Part shown: one piece after another, positions 1-9,437 of the stretch | Layout: each line of letters begins with the position of its first letter | Position numbering within the stretch: position 1 is the first letter of the stretch | Assembly (NCBI RefSeq): GCF_018881775.1 | Contig: NZ_JACVPR010000001.1 | Span: 992,001 to 1,056,000, forward strand | Length of the DNA stretch: 64,000 nucleotides | Direction: 5' to 3' | DNA from: Polynucleobacter sp. MWH-Loch1C5 | Lineage (GTDB): Bacteria > Pseudomonadota > Gammaproteobacteria > Burkholderiales > Burkholderiaceae | Notes under the pieces: model-generated | Told to the model about the DNA's origin: nothing | The model's input: only the letters and a program-made list of their open reading frames with translations | The model's database searches: none | Position numbers and translations under genes: made by a program

Positions 1-312
1 CCAGATATGGATTTATGGAAGACGGCTAAACCCGTGCTGGAGCGTTGGGTTGATCAACAAATCGGCATTCGTGGCTTTTTACAGCGTATCAAAGATGAGG
101 CTCCGCATTGGGCTAAGTTAGTACCCACTATTCCTAGATTGCTTGCCCAGTGGTTAGAAAACCATAAGGAGTCGACTGATGAAGATCAGAATAAGCTCTT
201 GGAACAATTGCTCAAGGAGCAAACTAAACTGAAAAAACGTTTCACCTACTTGGGGATATTGACCTCCGTCTTGATTTTGGGCTTGATTCTGTCACTAAGC
301 TACCCCCGCTAA
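1..312 (+). CDS. ubiB: UbiB-family protein, C-terminal end (partial)
   Basis: This is the C-terminal part of a UbiB-like atypical kinase/ATPase needed for aerobic ubiquinone synthesis at the inner membrane. The reading frame is open from base 1, so the gene begins before the window; the ATG at base 7 is internal (frame reads PDMDLWKTAKPVLERW). That phrase and the following 'WLENH' stretch resemble the end of proteobacterial UbiB as I recall it. A charged, probably coiled region (about residues 57-78 of the visible part) is followed by a single hydrophobic C-terminal helix (YLGILTSVLILGLILSL), which fits the membrane anchor of the family. The catalytic kinase-like core lies outside the window, so the call rests on the tail only. 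It is followed closely by the DUF502 gene on the same strand. Confidence 0.8.
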   Translation, partial: PDMDLWKTAKPVLERWVDQQIGIRGFLQRIKDEAPHWAKLVPTIPRLLAQWLENHKESTDEDQNKLLEQLLKEQTKLKKRFTYLGILTSVLILGLILSLSYPR

Positions 313-332
313 GCCCTATAATTGCGGGTTCT

Positions 333-962
333 ATGAAAAAATATTTCATCGCTGGTATTTTGGTTTGGGCGCCATTGGCGATCACCATTTGGGTGATCAC
401 ATGGGGCGTTTCTGTATTGGACGGCGTTTTTGGTTCAATCATGTCTGCCATCATGGCAGTCACTCCTGGTGATACTCAACCAACACTGAAGAGTTTCCGC
501 GCTATACCGGGTTTGGGCGTCATCATTGTCCTAGCTATTATTTTTGTATCTGGGTTACTCGCTGCTAACTATGCAGGTCAATGGTGGATCAAATTATGGG
601 ATCGATTCATCAATCGTATTCCGATTGTTAAATCGATTTACTCGAGTGTGAAGCAGGTCTCAGATACCTTGTTCTCAAGTAAAGGAAATGCGTTTAGGCA
701 AGCTGTTTTAATTCCCTATCCTAGAAACGGCTCATGGACTATTGCCTTTGTCACAGGTAATCCTGCACAAGAGGTCGCTAATAAGTTAAAAGAAGAGCAC
801 TTGAATGTGTTTGTTCCAACAACACCTAACCCGACCTCGGGCTTTTTCATGATTGTGCCTAAAGCAGACATGATTGAGCTAGATATGACAGTAGAAGAGG
901 CGCTGAAGCATATCGTTTCCATGGGTTCGGTGCCACCAACTCAATCTAATAGTAATAAATAA
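333..962 (+). CDS. DUF502 family membrane protein
   Basis: Inner-membrane protein of the DUF502 family, whose function is not established. Two hydrophobic segments are visible: about residues 4-30 (starting [16 protein letters not shown]) and about 60-85 ([20 protein letters not shown]). A soluble part of about 125 residues follows, with family-typical wording such as '[18 protein letters not shown]' and '[14 protein letters not shown]'. The length of 209 residues is normal for the family. The gene sits 20 bp after ubiB and 16 bp before aspS on the same strand; ubiB-DUF502-aspS is an order I associate with Burkholderiales. No function can be deduced from context beyond probable co-transcription. 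The start is the only ATG near the beginning of the hydrophobic segment. Confidence 0.85.
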   Translation: MKKYFIAGILVWAPLAITIWVITWGVSVLDGVFGSIMSAIMAVTPGDTQPTLKSFRAIPGLGVIIVLAIIFVSGLLAANYAGQWWIKLWDRFINRIPIVKSIYSSVKQVSDTLFSSKGNAFRQAVLIPYPRNGSWTIAFVTGNPAQEVANKLKEEHLNVFVPTTPNPTSGFFMIVPKADMIELDMTVEEALKHIVSMGSVPPTQSNSNK

Positions 963-978
963 TAATCAGGACGTTTTT

Positions 979-2778
979 ATGGCAATGCGCAGTCACCTTT
1001 GTGGGCAAGTCAATGAGACTTTAATCGGGCAAGAAGTTCAACTTACAGGTTGGGTTAATCGTCGTCGTGATCATGGCGGTGTGATTTTTATTGATCTACG
1101 TGATCGTGAAGGCTTTGTGCAGGTGGTTTGTGATCCAGATCGCCCTGAAATGTTTGCAACGGCTGAGCAAATTCGTAATGAGTTCTGTGTACAAATTAAA
1201 GGTTTAGTTAGAGCTCGTCCAGCGGGTACAGAGAATAATGATCTTGCATCAGGCAAGATTGAGTTGCTCTGCAAAGAACTCATTATTCTGAATGCCTCGG
1301 TCACGCCACCGTTTCAGTTAGACGATGAGAATCTCTCAGAGACCACCCGTTTGACGCACCGCGTATTAGATTTGCGTAGACCGCAAATGCAAAAGAACCT
1401 GATGCTCCGTTATCGTGTCGCCATGGAAACAAGACGCTACTTAGACGCAGCAGGTTTTGTCGATATTGAAACGCCGATGCTGACTAAGAGTACGCCTGAA
1501 GGTGCGCGAGATTATTTGGTGCCATCTCGGGTGCATGATGGTCAATTTTTTGCCTTACCGCAATCGCCTCAGTTATTTAAACAGTTATTGATGGTCGCTG
1601 GTTTTGAGCGTTACTACCAAATTACAAAATGTTTCCGTGATGAGGACTTGCGCGCTGACCGTCAGCCAGAATTTACTCAAATCGATTGTGAAACTGCATT
1701 TTTAGATGAGTTTGAAATTCGTGATTTATTCGAAAATATGGTTCGTCATATTTTCAAGACCGTCATGAATGTTGAGTTGGCTAACCCATTTCCAGTTATG
1801 CCCTATTCAGAAGCTATGGCGCGCTTTGGCTCTGACAAGCCTGATTTGAGAGTGAAGCTTGAGTTCACTGAATTAACAGATGTGATGGCTGATGTAGATT
1901 TCAAAGTTTTCTCAGCACCCGCACAACAAGAAAATGGGCGCGTGGTTGGTTTGCGCGTGCCAGGCGGTGCAGAGATTAGCCGTAGTGAAATTGATGATTA
2001 CACGCAATTTGTTTCAATTTATGGCGCTAAAGGTTTGGCATGGATCAAGGTTAATGATTTAGCTGCGGGCCGTGATGGTTTGCAATCTCCGATTGTCAAA
2101 AACCTGCACGACAAAGCTATACAAGAAATTTTGACTCGTTCCGGTGCGCAAAATGGCGACATCATTTTCTTTGGTGCTGACAAGGCTAAAGTAGTCAATG
2201 ATGCTATTGGAGCTTTACGTTTGAAGATAGGTCATTCTGCATGGGCAAAATCCAAAGGTCTTATGGAAGATGCTTGGAAGCCTATGTGGGTTGTTGATTT
2301 CCCAATGTTTGAATACGACGAGGACAACGCACGTTGGGTGGCCTGCCATCATCCATTCACAAGCCCTAAAGATGAACACCTCAATTATTTAGAAACTGAT
2401 CCAGGTAAATGTCTTGCTAAGGCTTACGATATGGTGCTCAATGGTTGGGAAATCGGTGGTGGCTCAGTTCGTATTTATAAAGAATCTGTTCAGAGCCAAG
2501 TATTCAGAGCTCTGAAGATTGGACCCGAGGAAGCGCAAGCTAAATTTGGATTCTTGCTAGATGCTTTGCAATACGGCGCTCCTCCGCACGGTGGTATTGC
2601 ATTCGGTCTAGATCGTATTGTCACTATGATGACAGGCGCTGAATCTATTCGTGATGTGATTGCTTTCCCTAAAACCCAGCGTGCCCAATGTCTCTTGACT
2701 CAGGCTCCAAGTGCTGTGGATGAAAAGCAATTACGTGAGTTACATATTCGTTTGCGTAATACTCAAAACATTGCATGA
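979..2778 (+). CDS. aspS: Aspartyl-tRNA synthetase, probably non-discriminating
   Basis: Class II aminoacyl-tRNA synthetase that charges tRNA-Asp in the cytoplasm. The 599-residue length fits bacterial AspRS. The N-terminal OB-fold anticodon domain starts at '[20 protein letters not shown]'. Class II motif 2 is visible as '[18 protein letters not shown]' and motif 3 as '[14 protein letters not shown]', separated by the bacterial insertion domain. His32 and Gly83 correspond, by my hand alignment, to His31 and Gly82 of the Pseudomonas aeruginosa enzyme, residues linked there to charging of tRNA-Asn as well. I infer that this enzyme may also make Asp-tRNA-Asn for a GatCAB amidotransferase, which is not in the window. 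Start: ATG at 979 (MAMRSH); ATG at 985 is an alternative. The stop overlaps the nudB start by 4 bp. Confidence 0.97.
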   Translation: MAMRSHLCGQVNETLIGQEVQLTGWVNRRRDHGGVIFIDLRDREGFVQVVCDPDRPEMFATAEQIRNEFCVQIKGLVRARPAGTENNDLASGKIELLCKELIILNASVTPPFQLDDENLSETTRLTHRVLDLRRPQMQKNLMLRYRVAMETRRYLDAAGFVDIETPMLTKSTPEGARDYLVPSRVHDGQFFALPQSPQLFKQLLMVAGFERYYQITKCFRDEDLRADRQPEFTQIDCETAFLDEFEIRDLFENMVRHIFKTVMNVELANPFPVMPYSEAMARFGSDKPDLRVKLEFTELTDVMADVDFKVFSAPAQQENGRVVGLRVPGGAEISRSEIDDYTQFVSIYGAKGLAWIKVNDLAAGRDGLQSPIVKNLHDKAIQEILTRSGAQNGDIIFFGADKAKVVNDAIGALRLKIGHSAWAKSKGLMEDAWKPMWVVDFPMFEYDEDNARWVACHHPFTSPKDEHLNYLETDPGKCLAKAYDMVLNGWEIGGGSVRIYKESVQSQVFRALKIGPEEAQAKFGFLLDALQYGAPPHGGIAFGLDRIVTMMTGAESIRDVIAFPKTQRAQCLLTQAPSAVDEKQLRELHIRLRNTQNIA

Positions 2779-3215
2779 AAATTCCAATCTCAGTCTTAGT
2801 TGTCATCTACACAGCTAAGAAAGAGGTGTTGTTGCTTGAGCGTGCTGATCATCCCGGTTATTGGCAATCAGTGACCGGGAGCTTGGATGCTGTAGACGAG
2901 CCTTTAGCAGCCGCTGCCGCGCGTGAGGTCTTTGAAGAAACAGGTATTCAGCTTCATAAGCAAGCTAATGCCAAGTTGATTGATCTTCAGCACCATATTC
3001 ATTACGAAATTTATCCAGAGTGGCGTCATCGTTATGCGCCTGGTGTTACCCAAAATTTAGAGCATTGGTTTGCACTTGAGCTCGATGCTCGTATCCCTAT
3101 TACCCTATCCCCTCGAGAACACTTGAGCTATCAATGGCTGCCATTAGTAAAAGCGGCCGATCTATGTTTTTCCCCAAGTAATCAAGCTGCTATCAAAAAA
3201 CTGAATTCTGACTAG
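2775..3215 (+). CDS. nudB: Nudix hydrolase, dihydroneopterin triphosphate pyrophosphatase type
   Basis: Nudix enzyme of the NudB type, which removes pyrophosphate from dihydroneopterin triphosphate in folate synthesis. The Nudix box is visible at about residues 36-59 (starts '[12 protein letters not shown]', ends 'REVFEETGI'); the distance from Gly to the REVxEE core is one residue longer than the textbook box, which I recall as normal in betaproteobacterial NudB. The phrase 'WQSVTGS' before the box and the length of 146 residues fit NudB. The gene is translationally coupled to aspS through an ATGA overlap, an aspS-nudB arrangement also known in other proteobacteria. Specificity is inferred from family and neighbourhood; other nucleotide substrates are possible. 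Confidence 0.85.
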   Translation: MKIPISVLVVIYTAKKEVLLLERADHPGYWQSVTGSLDAVDEPLAAAAAREVFEETGIQLHKQANAKLIDLQHHIHYEIYPEWRHRYAPGVTQNLEHWFALELDARIPITLSPREHLSYQWLPLVKAADLCFSPSNQAAIKKLNSD

Positions 3216-3224
3216 AATTCAGAT

Positions 3225-4439
3225 ATGTCCCTTTTAAGAAAAGATCGCTGGCAAGAAATCAATACTCTCCATCTTTTGGAGGGGGGCGTTAATTATTTTT
3301 CTTCCTTGATTAGGTTAATTCAAGCAGCAAAAAAAGAAATCTTTCTAGAGGTTTATATTTTCTCGGCTGATGCTCAAGCAGAGCAAATAGCCAAGGAGTT
3401 GGCAGATGCTGCCCGGCGAGGTGTGGAAGTTCGTTTGATTGTGGATTGGATTGGTTCTGCACCTCTGCCGTTTGAGAAGATGTTGAGGGATGCAGGAGTC
3501 CATTTTTCTTACTACAACAAAGCTTGGTTTGGTAAGTTAGGTTTTTCAAGGACGCATCGCAAAATAGCAGTCATCGATGAGGCTTATGCTGTGGTGGGGG
3601 GTATCAATATTTGTGATGATCGTCTAACGTCACAAGGCCAAGCTTTGGGTGCACCGCGTTGGGATCTAGCGATTGTTGCTACAGGACATATTGTTGAGAA
3701 GGTACACGCAACCTTTTTGCGACAGTGGCATCGACTAGCGGATGATGCCATGCATCTTAAAAATGTGATTAAGCGTCTTTTGGAGCATGAAGCACCATGG
3801 AGCTCAAAACATTATTTAGGTATAAGACACGGTAATAAACCCAGTATTGCCTTTATTGCGCGTGACAATCTGCATCATCGTCGTGATATCGAGAGAGCCT
3901 ACTTAAAAGCGATTGGTCAAGCTCAGGAAGAGATATGGCTGGTAACCCCATATTTCATTCCGGGTAGAAAATTACGTAAAGCATTGATTCGGGCAGCAGA
4001 TCGTGGCGTGCAAGTTAATTTACTGATTGGTAAAAATGAATTTGCCATTGTGGATTGGGCGGTACCTAGTTTGTATGGTCAATTTTTATCTTCTGGTATC
4101 AGTATTTATGAACATCAAAAAGATCAGCTTCATGCCAAAGTGATGGTCGTTGATCGTCGTTGGGTCACTCTCGGGTCATCTAATTGTGATCCTCTCTCGT
4201 TTTTGGTCAATCATGAGGCCAATTGGGTAATTCGCAATCACGCCATCATCAAAGATATCCGCTGCAAAATCGCAGACAGAGCTCAAGAAAGTGGATCCTT
4301 GGTCCTTATGGAAAACTTTCAGAGACGGTCGAGTTTCCTTAAAGTGTTGCATTGGTCAATCTATAACCTCATTCGCTTGGTGATGAGAATCGCAGCCGTG
4401 GGCACCCGGGATAAGCCTTTACCCTGGGATATCAATTAA
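3225..4439 (+). CDS. clsB: Cardiolipin synthase B-like phospholipase D family protein
   Basis: Phospholipase D superfamily enzyme resembling ClsB, which makes cardiolipin (and in E. coli also phosphatidylglycerol) at the inner membrane. Two HKD motifs are visible, 'HRKIAVIDEAYAVVGGIN' at about residues 108-125 and 'HAKVMVVDRRWVTLGSSN' at about 302-319, as needed for a two-lobed PLD active site. There is no strong N-terminal transmembrane segment, unlike ClsA, and the 404-residue length is close to E. coli ClsB. It starts 9 bp after nudB and is probably the last gene of the ubiB-aspS-nudB run. The alternative is a PLD family member with another phosphatidyl-transfer role, so the symbol is a family assignment. 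Confidence 0.85.
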   Translation: MSLLRKDRWQEINTLHLLEGGVNYFSSLIRLIQAAKKEIFLEVYIFSADAQAEQIAKELADAARRGVEVRLIVDWIGSAPLPFEKMLRDAGVHFSYYNKAWFGKLGFSRTHRKIAVIDEAYAVVGGINICDDRLTSQGQALGAPRWDLAIVATGHIVEKVHATFLRQWHRLADDAMHLKNVIKRLLEHEAPWSSKHYLGIRHGNKPSIAFIARDNLHHRRDIERAYLKAIGQAQEEIWLVTPYFIPGRKLRKALIRAADRGVQVNLLIGKNEFAIVDWAVPSLYGQFLSSGISIYEHQKDQLHAKVMVVDRRWVTLGSSNCDPLSFLVNHEANWVIRNHAIIKDIRCKIADRAQESGSLVLMENFQRRSSFLKVLHWSIYNLIRLVMRIAAVGTRDKPLPWDIN

Positions 4440-4490
4440 ATCAACAACTTAGAAGTTTTTCGAAAAAGACTACTCTTATAAAGGGGGTTG

Positions 4491-4519
4491 TTGCAATTCT
4501 GATTAAACCAAGGCATTAT
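4491..4519 (+). promoter_or_regulatory. Sigma70-like promoter of the TetR/beta-oxidation operon
   Basis: A -35 like TTGCAA (4491-4496) and a -10 like CATTAT (4514-4519) are separated by exactly 17 bp. The predicted start of transcription, about 4526, lies within the operator palindrome. Promoter activity is an inference from the motif match. Confidence 0.55.
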
Positions 4520-4522
4520 GCA

Positions 4523-4546
4523 AAAATAGAACGACCGTTCTTTTTT
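4523..4546. promoter_or_regulatory. Palindromic operator, probably for the adjacent TetR regulator
   Basis: Perfect inverted repeat AGAACG-AC-CGTTCT at 4528-4541. After one mismatched pair the dyad is extended by AAAA/TTTT on the outside (4523-4526 and 4543-4546). The site overlaps the predicted start of transcription and ends 6 bp before the TetR start codon. A GAACG..CGTTC core is the type of site bound by several TetR-family fatty-acid regulators. Autorepression of the whole operon is inferred. Confidence 0.65.
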
Positions 4547-4552
4547 AATGCC

Positions 4553-5176
4553 ATGACTGTTAAAGATATCGAAACCACTGTCGCTAAAAAAGGTGACCAA
4601 ACAAAAGCAGCGATTTTGTCGCAGGCTCTAGATTTGGCTGGGCGTGATGGTTTAGAAGGACTAACGATCGGTTTACTGGCGGAGCGGATGCAAATGAGCA
4701 AAAGTGGTGTCTTTGCCCACTTTGGTTCGCGCGAAGATTTACAGGTGGCTGTGGTGAAGGAATATCACCGCCGTTTTCAGGAAAGTGTCTTTGAGCCTGC
4801 CCTGAAAAAACCTAGAGGTTTGCCTCGTTTACAAGATATGCTCAATCGTTGGATTGCCCAGCGTGTTCATGAGTTAACGACCGGCTGTATTTATATATCG
4901 GGCGCCGTTGAATTTGATGATCGTCCCGGTTTGGTCAGAGATCAACTAGTTGAATCGGTTCAAACCTGGCGTCAAGCTATTTTGAGAGCCATTCGCCTTT
5001 CTGTAGAAGAGGGGCACTTAAAGAAATCCACGAAGCCTGAGGCAGTTCTGTTCTTGATTTACAGCATTGTTTTAGGTTTGCACCATGACGCAAAATTTTT
5101 ACATATCGATGGTAGTGTTGATATGGCAAAAAGAGCAATTAAGCAGATTATTGAAGACAACAAAAACGGTATTTGA
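4553..5176 (+). CDS. TetR/AcrR family regulator of the beta-oxidation operon
   Basis: One-component repressor of the TetR family, 207 residues. The N-terminal helix-turn-helix domain is at about residues 14-62 (GDQTKAAILSQALDLAGRDG... followed by 'MQMSKSGVFAHFGSREDLQV'). The C-terminal ligand domain resembles the TetR_C type often seen next to acyl-CoA dehydrogenases. It is the first gene of a run with acyl-CoA dehydrogenase, hydroxyacyl-CoA dehydrogenase/hydratase and thiolase (11 bp to the next gene), so I infer that it senses an acyl-CoA and represses its own operon through the palindrome at 4523-4546. The ATG at 4553 has no clear Shine-Dalgarno sequence and the predicted leader is only about 27 nt; no other in-frame start precedes the HTH. 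Confidence 0.88.
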   Translation: MTVKDIETTVAKKGDQTKAAILSQALDLAGRDGLEGLTIGLLAERMQMSKSGVFAHFGSREDLQVAVVKEYHRRFQESVFEPALKKPRGLPRLQDMLNRWIAQRVHELTTGCIYISGAVEFDDRPGLVRDQLVESVQTWRQAILRAIRLSVEEGHLKKSTKPEAVLFLIYSIVLGLHHDAKFLHIDGSVDMAKRAIKQIIEDNKNGI

Positions 5177-5187
5177 GGAGATAAAAA

Positions 5188-6975
5188 ATGCCAAGCTATA
5201 AAGCCCCCTTGCGTGAAATGCAATTTGTTATGCATGAGTTACTGGATGTGCAATCGACATACAAGGCATTGCCAGACTATGCAGAAGTAGATCGCGACAC
5301 CGTTGATCAGATCCTTGAGGAAGCTGCTAAGTTTTGCGAAAACGTTTTGATGCCCATTAATCAGAGTGGGGATGAAGAGGGTTGTCGACGTGATGAACAG
5401 GGCCAAGTTCATACTCCAAAAGGATTTAAGGAGGCCTATCAGCAATATATTGAGGCAGGTTGGCCAGCTCTCGCCTGTGACCCAGAGTATGGTGGTCAAG
5501 GGCTACCCCAGTTAGTCAATAGTGCTCTGTATGAAATGATGAACTCCACAAACCAAGCTTGGACTATGTACCCTGGCTTGTCTCATGGAGCCTATGAGTG
5601 TTTGCATGCACATGGTACAGAGCAGCAAAAGAAAACATATCTTGAGAAATTAGTTAGTGGTGAGTGGACGGGCACCATGTGTTTAACTGAGCCTCACTGC
5701 GGTACTGACTTAGGTATTCTGAAGACTAAAGCAGAGCCTGTGGCAGACGGCACGTACAAAATTACTGGAACTAAGATCTTCATCTCGAGTGGTGAGCATG
5801 ATCTTAGTAAAAATATCGTGCACTTAGTGCTGGCACGCTTACCTGATGCACCTAAAGGTAGTAAAGGCATTTCTTTATTTGTGGTGCCTAAATTTTTACC
5901 AGATGCAAATGGTGAGCCTGGCGCTAAAAACCAGCTGTCTTGCGGGTCGATCGAGCATAAGATGGGTATTCATGGCAATGCCACATGTGTGATGAACTTT
6001 GATGGTGCCATAGGTACCTTGGTAGGTGAACCGCACAAAGGTTTAAATGCCATGTTTGTGATGATGAATGCGGCTCGTTTAGGTGTGGGCATGCAGAGCT
6101 TGGGATTGACTGAAGTGGCGATGCAAAACTCTGTGGCCTATGCCAAGGACAGATTACAAATGCGTAGTCTGAAGGGGCCTAAAGAGCCCGAGAAAGCAGC
6201 TGACCCCATCATCGTTCATCCCGACGTAAGACGCATGTTGTTAACCCAAAAAGCATATGCTGAAGGTGCACGCGCGTTTACCTATTGGGTGGCCTTAATG
6301 ATTGATATTGAGCAGAAGCACCCTGATGAAAAAGTAAGGAAAGAAACGGGTGAAATGGTCGCTTTGTTAACGCCTATCGTGAAAGCATTCATCACTGACA
6401 ATGCTTTTATTGCAACCAATGAAGGTCTACAAGTCTTTGGCGGTCATGGATACATCAAAGAGTGGGGTATGGAGCAGTATGTGCGTGATGCTCGTATCAA
6501 TATGATTTATGAGGGTACCAATACGATTCAATCTCTTGATTTATTGGGTCGCAAGGTGCTTTCAGATATGGGTGCCAAACTCAAAAAATTTGGCAAACTC
6601 GTAGAAACTTTTATTGATCAAGAAGGCTCTCGTAAAGAGATGTCGGAATTTATTGATCCTCTGGCTGATATGGGGGACAAGGTCAAAAAGCTCACTATGG
6701 AATTAGGCATGAAGGCGATGACTAATCAAGAGGAGGTGGGTGCCGCAGCAGTACCTTATTTAAGAGTTGTGGGTCATCTCGTCTACGCTTATTTATTTGC
6801 GCGCATGGCCAAGATTGCCTTGGATAATAAAAATAGTACCGATCCAATCTATAAACAAAAGTTGGCAGTGGCTAGATTTTATTTTGCCAAGCTATTGCCT
6901 GAAACAGCCTATCAAATTCGTGCAGCTAGAGCGGGTGCGAGCACATTAATGGCATTGGAAGCCGACTTATTCTGA
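5188..6975 (+). CDS. Acyl-CoA dehydrogenase (long form with C-terminal domain)
   Basis: FAD-dependent acyl-CoA dehydrogenase for the first step of beta-oxidation, in the 595-residue form that carries an additional C-terminal domain (the DmdC/FadE5-like group). Visible family features are 'MCLTEPHCGTDLG' (FAD/substrate region), 'GGHGYIKEWGMEQYVRDARI' and 'MIYEGTNTIQ', which contains the usual catalytic glutamate. The residues after about 465 form the extra helical domain, ending 'RAARAGASTLMALEADLF'. A good Shine-Dalgarno (GAGGAGATAAAAA before ATG) supports the start. It lies between the TetR gene and the fused dehydrogenase/hydratase, so fatty acyl-CoA is the likely substrate. Chain-length preference cannot be read from the sequence. 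The DMSP-pathway enzyme DmdC is a related alternative, but context favours general fatty acids. Confidence 0.93.
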   Translation: MPSYKAPLREMQFVMHELLDVQSTYKALPDYAEVDRDTVDQILEEAAKFCENVLMPINQSGDEEGCRRDEQGQVHTPKGFKEAYQQYIEAGWPALACDPEYGGQGLPQLVNSALYEMMNSTNQAWTMYPGLSHGAYECLHAHGTEQQKKTYLEKLVSGEWTGTMCLTEPHCGTDLGILKTKAEPVADGTYKITGTKIFISSGEHDLSKNIVHLVLARLPDAPKGSKGISLFVVPKFLPDANGEPGAKNQLSCGSIEHKMGIHGNATCVMNFDGAIGTLVGEPHKGLNAMFVMMNAARLGVGMQSLGLTEVAMQNSVAYAKDRLQMRSLKGPKEPEKAADPIIVHPDVRRMLLTQKAYAEGARAFTYWVALMIDIEQKHPDEKVRKETGEMVALLTPIVKAFITDNAFIATNEGLQVFGGHGYIKEWGMEQYVRDARINMIYEGTNTIQSLDLLGRKVLSDMGAKLKKFGKLVETFIDQEGSRKEMSEFIDPLADMGDKVKKLTMELGMKAMTNQEEVGAAAVPYLRVVGHLVYAYLFARMAKIALDNKNSTDPIYKQKLAVARFYFAKLLPETAYQIRAARAGASTLMALEADLF

Positions 6976-6982
6976 GGATCCT

Positions 6983-9424
6983 ATGAATCAAGCTAAACGT
7001 TTTAACAAAGTAGCAGTTTTGGGCGCGGGTGTTATGGGTGCTCAAATTGCTGCGCACTGTATTAATTCAAAAGTACCCGTCATTTTGTTTGATTTACCTG
7101 CCAAAGCTAAAGAGGGTGAAGCGGTTGATCCCTATCGCATTGTGAGTCAAGCGTTAGGTCAGTTAAAGAAATTAAAGCCTGCTCCGATGGGTTTGACGGA
7201 AGAGGCTGATTTGATTGAGATGGGTCACTATGAGGCAGATTTAGAAAAGCTCAAAGAGTGTGACTTAGTCATTGAGGCCATTGCAGAGCGCTTGGATTGG
7301 AAGCATGATCTCTATAAGAGAGTATCGCCATATATTCATCCACAAGCAGTTTTTGCGACCAACACTTCAGGTTTATCGATCCAGAGCTTAGCCGCAGGTT
7401 TTGATGCAGATCTTAGAAAGCGTTTCTGTGGCGTGCACTTTTTTAACCCGCCGCGCTATATGCACTTGTTGGAATTAATACCAACGGCTGACACTGATCC
7501 GCAGTTAATCGATCGATTAGATGCATTCATGACTTCAGTGCTGGGTAAAGGCGTTGTGCGTGCTAAAGACACACCTAATTTTGTCGCTAATCGTGTAGGT
7601 GTTTTTTCAATTTTGGCAGTGATGCATGAAGCGCAAAAATATCAATTAAGTTTTGATACGGTTGATGCATTGACGGGCTCAAAACTCGGGCGCGCAAAGT
7701 CCGCTACATTTAGAACTAGTGATGTGGTCGGTATTGACACCATGGCTCATGTGATTAAGACCATGGAAGATAATTTGGCGAACGATCCATTTAGTGCTAT
7801 CTATAAGACGCCAGAGGTTGTGAAAACCTTGATCGCTCATGGTGCGCTCGGTCAAAAAACGAAAGCCGGATTTTATAAAAAAGTAGGCAAAGATATCTTA
7901 GTGTTTGACCCTAGTAAAAATGATTACATTGCATCTACGGGGGCAATGGAGCCTTTAGTCGAAAGAATTCTGAAAAAACCAATCGCAGAACGCTTGGCAT
8001 TATTAAGAGAGTCTGATGATTCTCAAGCACAGTTTTTGTGGGCGATCTTTAGAGATATCTTCCATTATGTGGCGATTCATTTAGAGTCAATTGCAGACTC
8101 TGCTCGAGAAATCGACTTTGCTATGAAGTGGGGATTTGGTTGGGATAAAGGTCCATTTGAGGATTGGCAAGATGCTGGCTGGTTAACTGTCGCTCAATGG
8201 ATTCAAGAAGATATTGATCAAGGCCGTGCCCTAGCTAAGGTCAATTTACCGGCTTGGGTATTTGATGGTCCTGTAGCTCAAACTCAAAAAATTCATACTG
8301 AGCAAGGCTCTTGGTCGGCATCACGTAAAACTTATGTCAAGCCATCAGCTTTACCTGTCTATGAGCGCCAACTATTTAGAGCTTCATTGTCGGGTGATGG
8401 TGCGCCTAGCGCAAAAAGCAGTGGCCAAACAATTTTTGAAAACGATGGCGCGAGAGCTTGGGTGCATCCGCACAAGGCCGATGTTTTGGTGTTGTCATTT
8501 AAATCCAAAATGAACACGATTGGCCCTGATGTACTGAGCTCGATTGTTGAGGCGATTGAACGTGCCGAACAAGATTTCGCTGGCTTAGTTATTTGGCAAC
8601 CAACATCATTAAAGTTGGGTGCTCCAGGTGGCCCATTCTCGGCTGGGGCAAATCTTGAAGCTGCAATGCCGTTATTTATGAAGAATGGCGCAGCTGGTAT
8701 TGAGCCTTTTGTTAAGCAGTTCCAAGATACCATGATGCGAATTAAGTATGCCAAGGTGCCAGTGGTGGCTGCTGTTTCGGGGATTGCTCTCGGTGGTGGC
8801 TGTGAGTTGCTCATGCACGCTGCCAAACGCGTAGTCGCCTTTGAAAGCTATATTGGTTTGGTTGAAATTGGCGTTGGCCTCCTCCCGGCGGGTGGTGGTC
8901 TGAAAGAAGCAGCAATTCGTGCTCATCGTGCGATGCAGGCTGCCGGTAGTCCTAATTACGTAGATGCTGTCAAAGCTTCTTTTGAGAATGCGGCTATGGC
9001 TAAGGTTTCAGGTTCAGCCTTGGAAGCTATGAAGATGGGGTATCTCTTACCATCAGATCAAATTGTCATGAACGTGCACGAATTGCTTAGCCAAGCTTGT
9101 GAGCAAGTACGTAGTATGAGTGCTGCAGGTTATACAGCACCGTTAATGAAGAAAATACCTGTTGGTGGTAGCTCTTTGATAGCGACCATTACTGGACAGT
9201 TGGTTAATCTCAAAGATGGTCGCTTCATTTCTGAGCACGATTATTTTATTGCTCACAAAATCATTTCTGTGATTGCTGGTGGTGAAGTCGATGCCGGAAC
9301 ATTAGTGACCGAAGACTGGTTATTGAAGTTGGAGCGTCAAGCATTCGTAGAACTATTGGGTACCCAGAAAACGCAAGAGCGAATTATGGGTTTGTTACAA
9401 ACTGGCAAACCTTTGCGCAACTAA
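6983..9424 (+). CDS. 3-hydroxyacyl-CoA dehydrogenase / enoyl-CoA hydratase fusion (FadN-like order)
   Basis: Bifunctional beta-oxidation enzyme of 813 residues. The N-terminal NAD-binding domain begins 'VAVLGAGVMGAQIAAHC', followed by the dehydrogenase signature 'FCGVHFFNPPRYMHLLELIP' and 'DTPNFVANRVG'. The C-terminal crotonase domain (from about residue 490) carries 'VVAAVSGIALGGGCELLMHA' and 'GLVEIGVGLLPAGGG', which include the two glutamate positions used by hydratases. The dehydrogenase domain precedes the hydratase, the reverse of E. coli FadB, so I leave the symbol empty; this order is like FadN. It lies 7 bp after the acyl-CoA dehydrogenase and 13 bp before the thiolase, with which it completes the oxidation cycle. 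Confidence 0.93.
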   Translation: MNQAKRFNKVAVLGAGVMGAQIAAHCINSKVPVILFDLPAKAKEGEAVDPYRIVSQALGQLKKLKPAPMGLTEEADLIEMGHYEADLEKLKECDLVIEAIAERLDWKHDLYKRVSPYIHPQAVFATNTSGLSIQSLAAGFDADLRKRFCGVHFFNPPRYMHLLELIPTADTDPQLIDRLDAFMTSVLGKGVVRAKDTPNFVANRVGVFSILAVMHEAQKYQLSFDTVDALTGSKLGRAKSATFRTSDVVGIDTMAHVIKTMEDNLANDPFSAIYKTPEVVKTLIAHGALGQKTKAGFYKKVGKDILVFDPSKNDYIASTGAMEPLVERILKKPIAERLALLRESDDSQAQFLWAIFRDIFHYVAIHLESIADSAREIDFAMKWGFGWDKGPFEDWQDAGWLTVAQWIQEDIDQGRALAKVNLPAWVFDGPVAQTQKIHTEQGSWSASRKTYVKPSALPVYERQLFRASLSGDGAPSAKSSGQTIFENDGARAWVHPHKADVLVLSFKSKMNTIGPDVLSSIVEAIERAEQDFAGLVIWQPTSLKLGAPGGPFSAGANLEAAMPLFMKNGAAGIEPFVKQFQDTMMRIKYAKVPVVAAVSGIALGGGCELLMHAAKRVVAFESYIGLVEIGVGLLPAGGGLKEAAIRAHRAMQAAGSPNYVDAVKASFENAAMAKVSGSALEAMKMGYLLPSDQIVMNVHELLSQACEQVRSMSAAGYTAPLMKKIPVGGSSLIATITGQLVNLKDGRFISEHDYFIAHKIISVIAGGEVDAGTLVTEDWLLKLERQAFVELLGTQKTQERIMGLLQTGKPLRN

Positions 9425-9437
9425 TAAGGAGATAAAT

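Noticed and set aside
4442-4493. CAACAAC...GTTGTTG inverted repeat enclosing TTTTTCGAAAAA after clsB
   Set aside because: The arms are 38 bp apart and no T-run follows; I could not justify a terminator or a regulatory site.
8359-8826. 155-residue ORF on the minus strand inside the fused dehydrogenase/hydratase gene
   Set aside because: It lies fully antisense to a strongly conserved crotonase domain, has no ribosome site and its translation resembles no protein I know.
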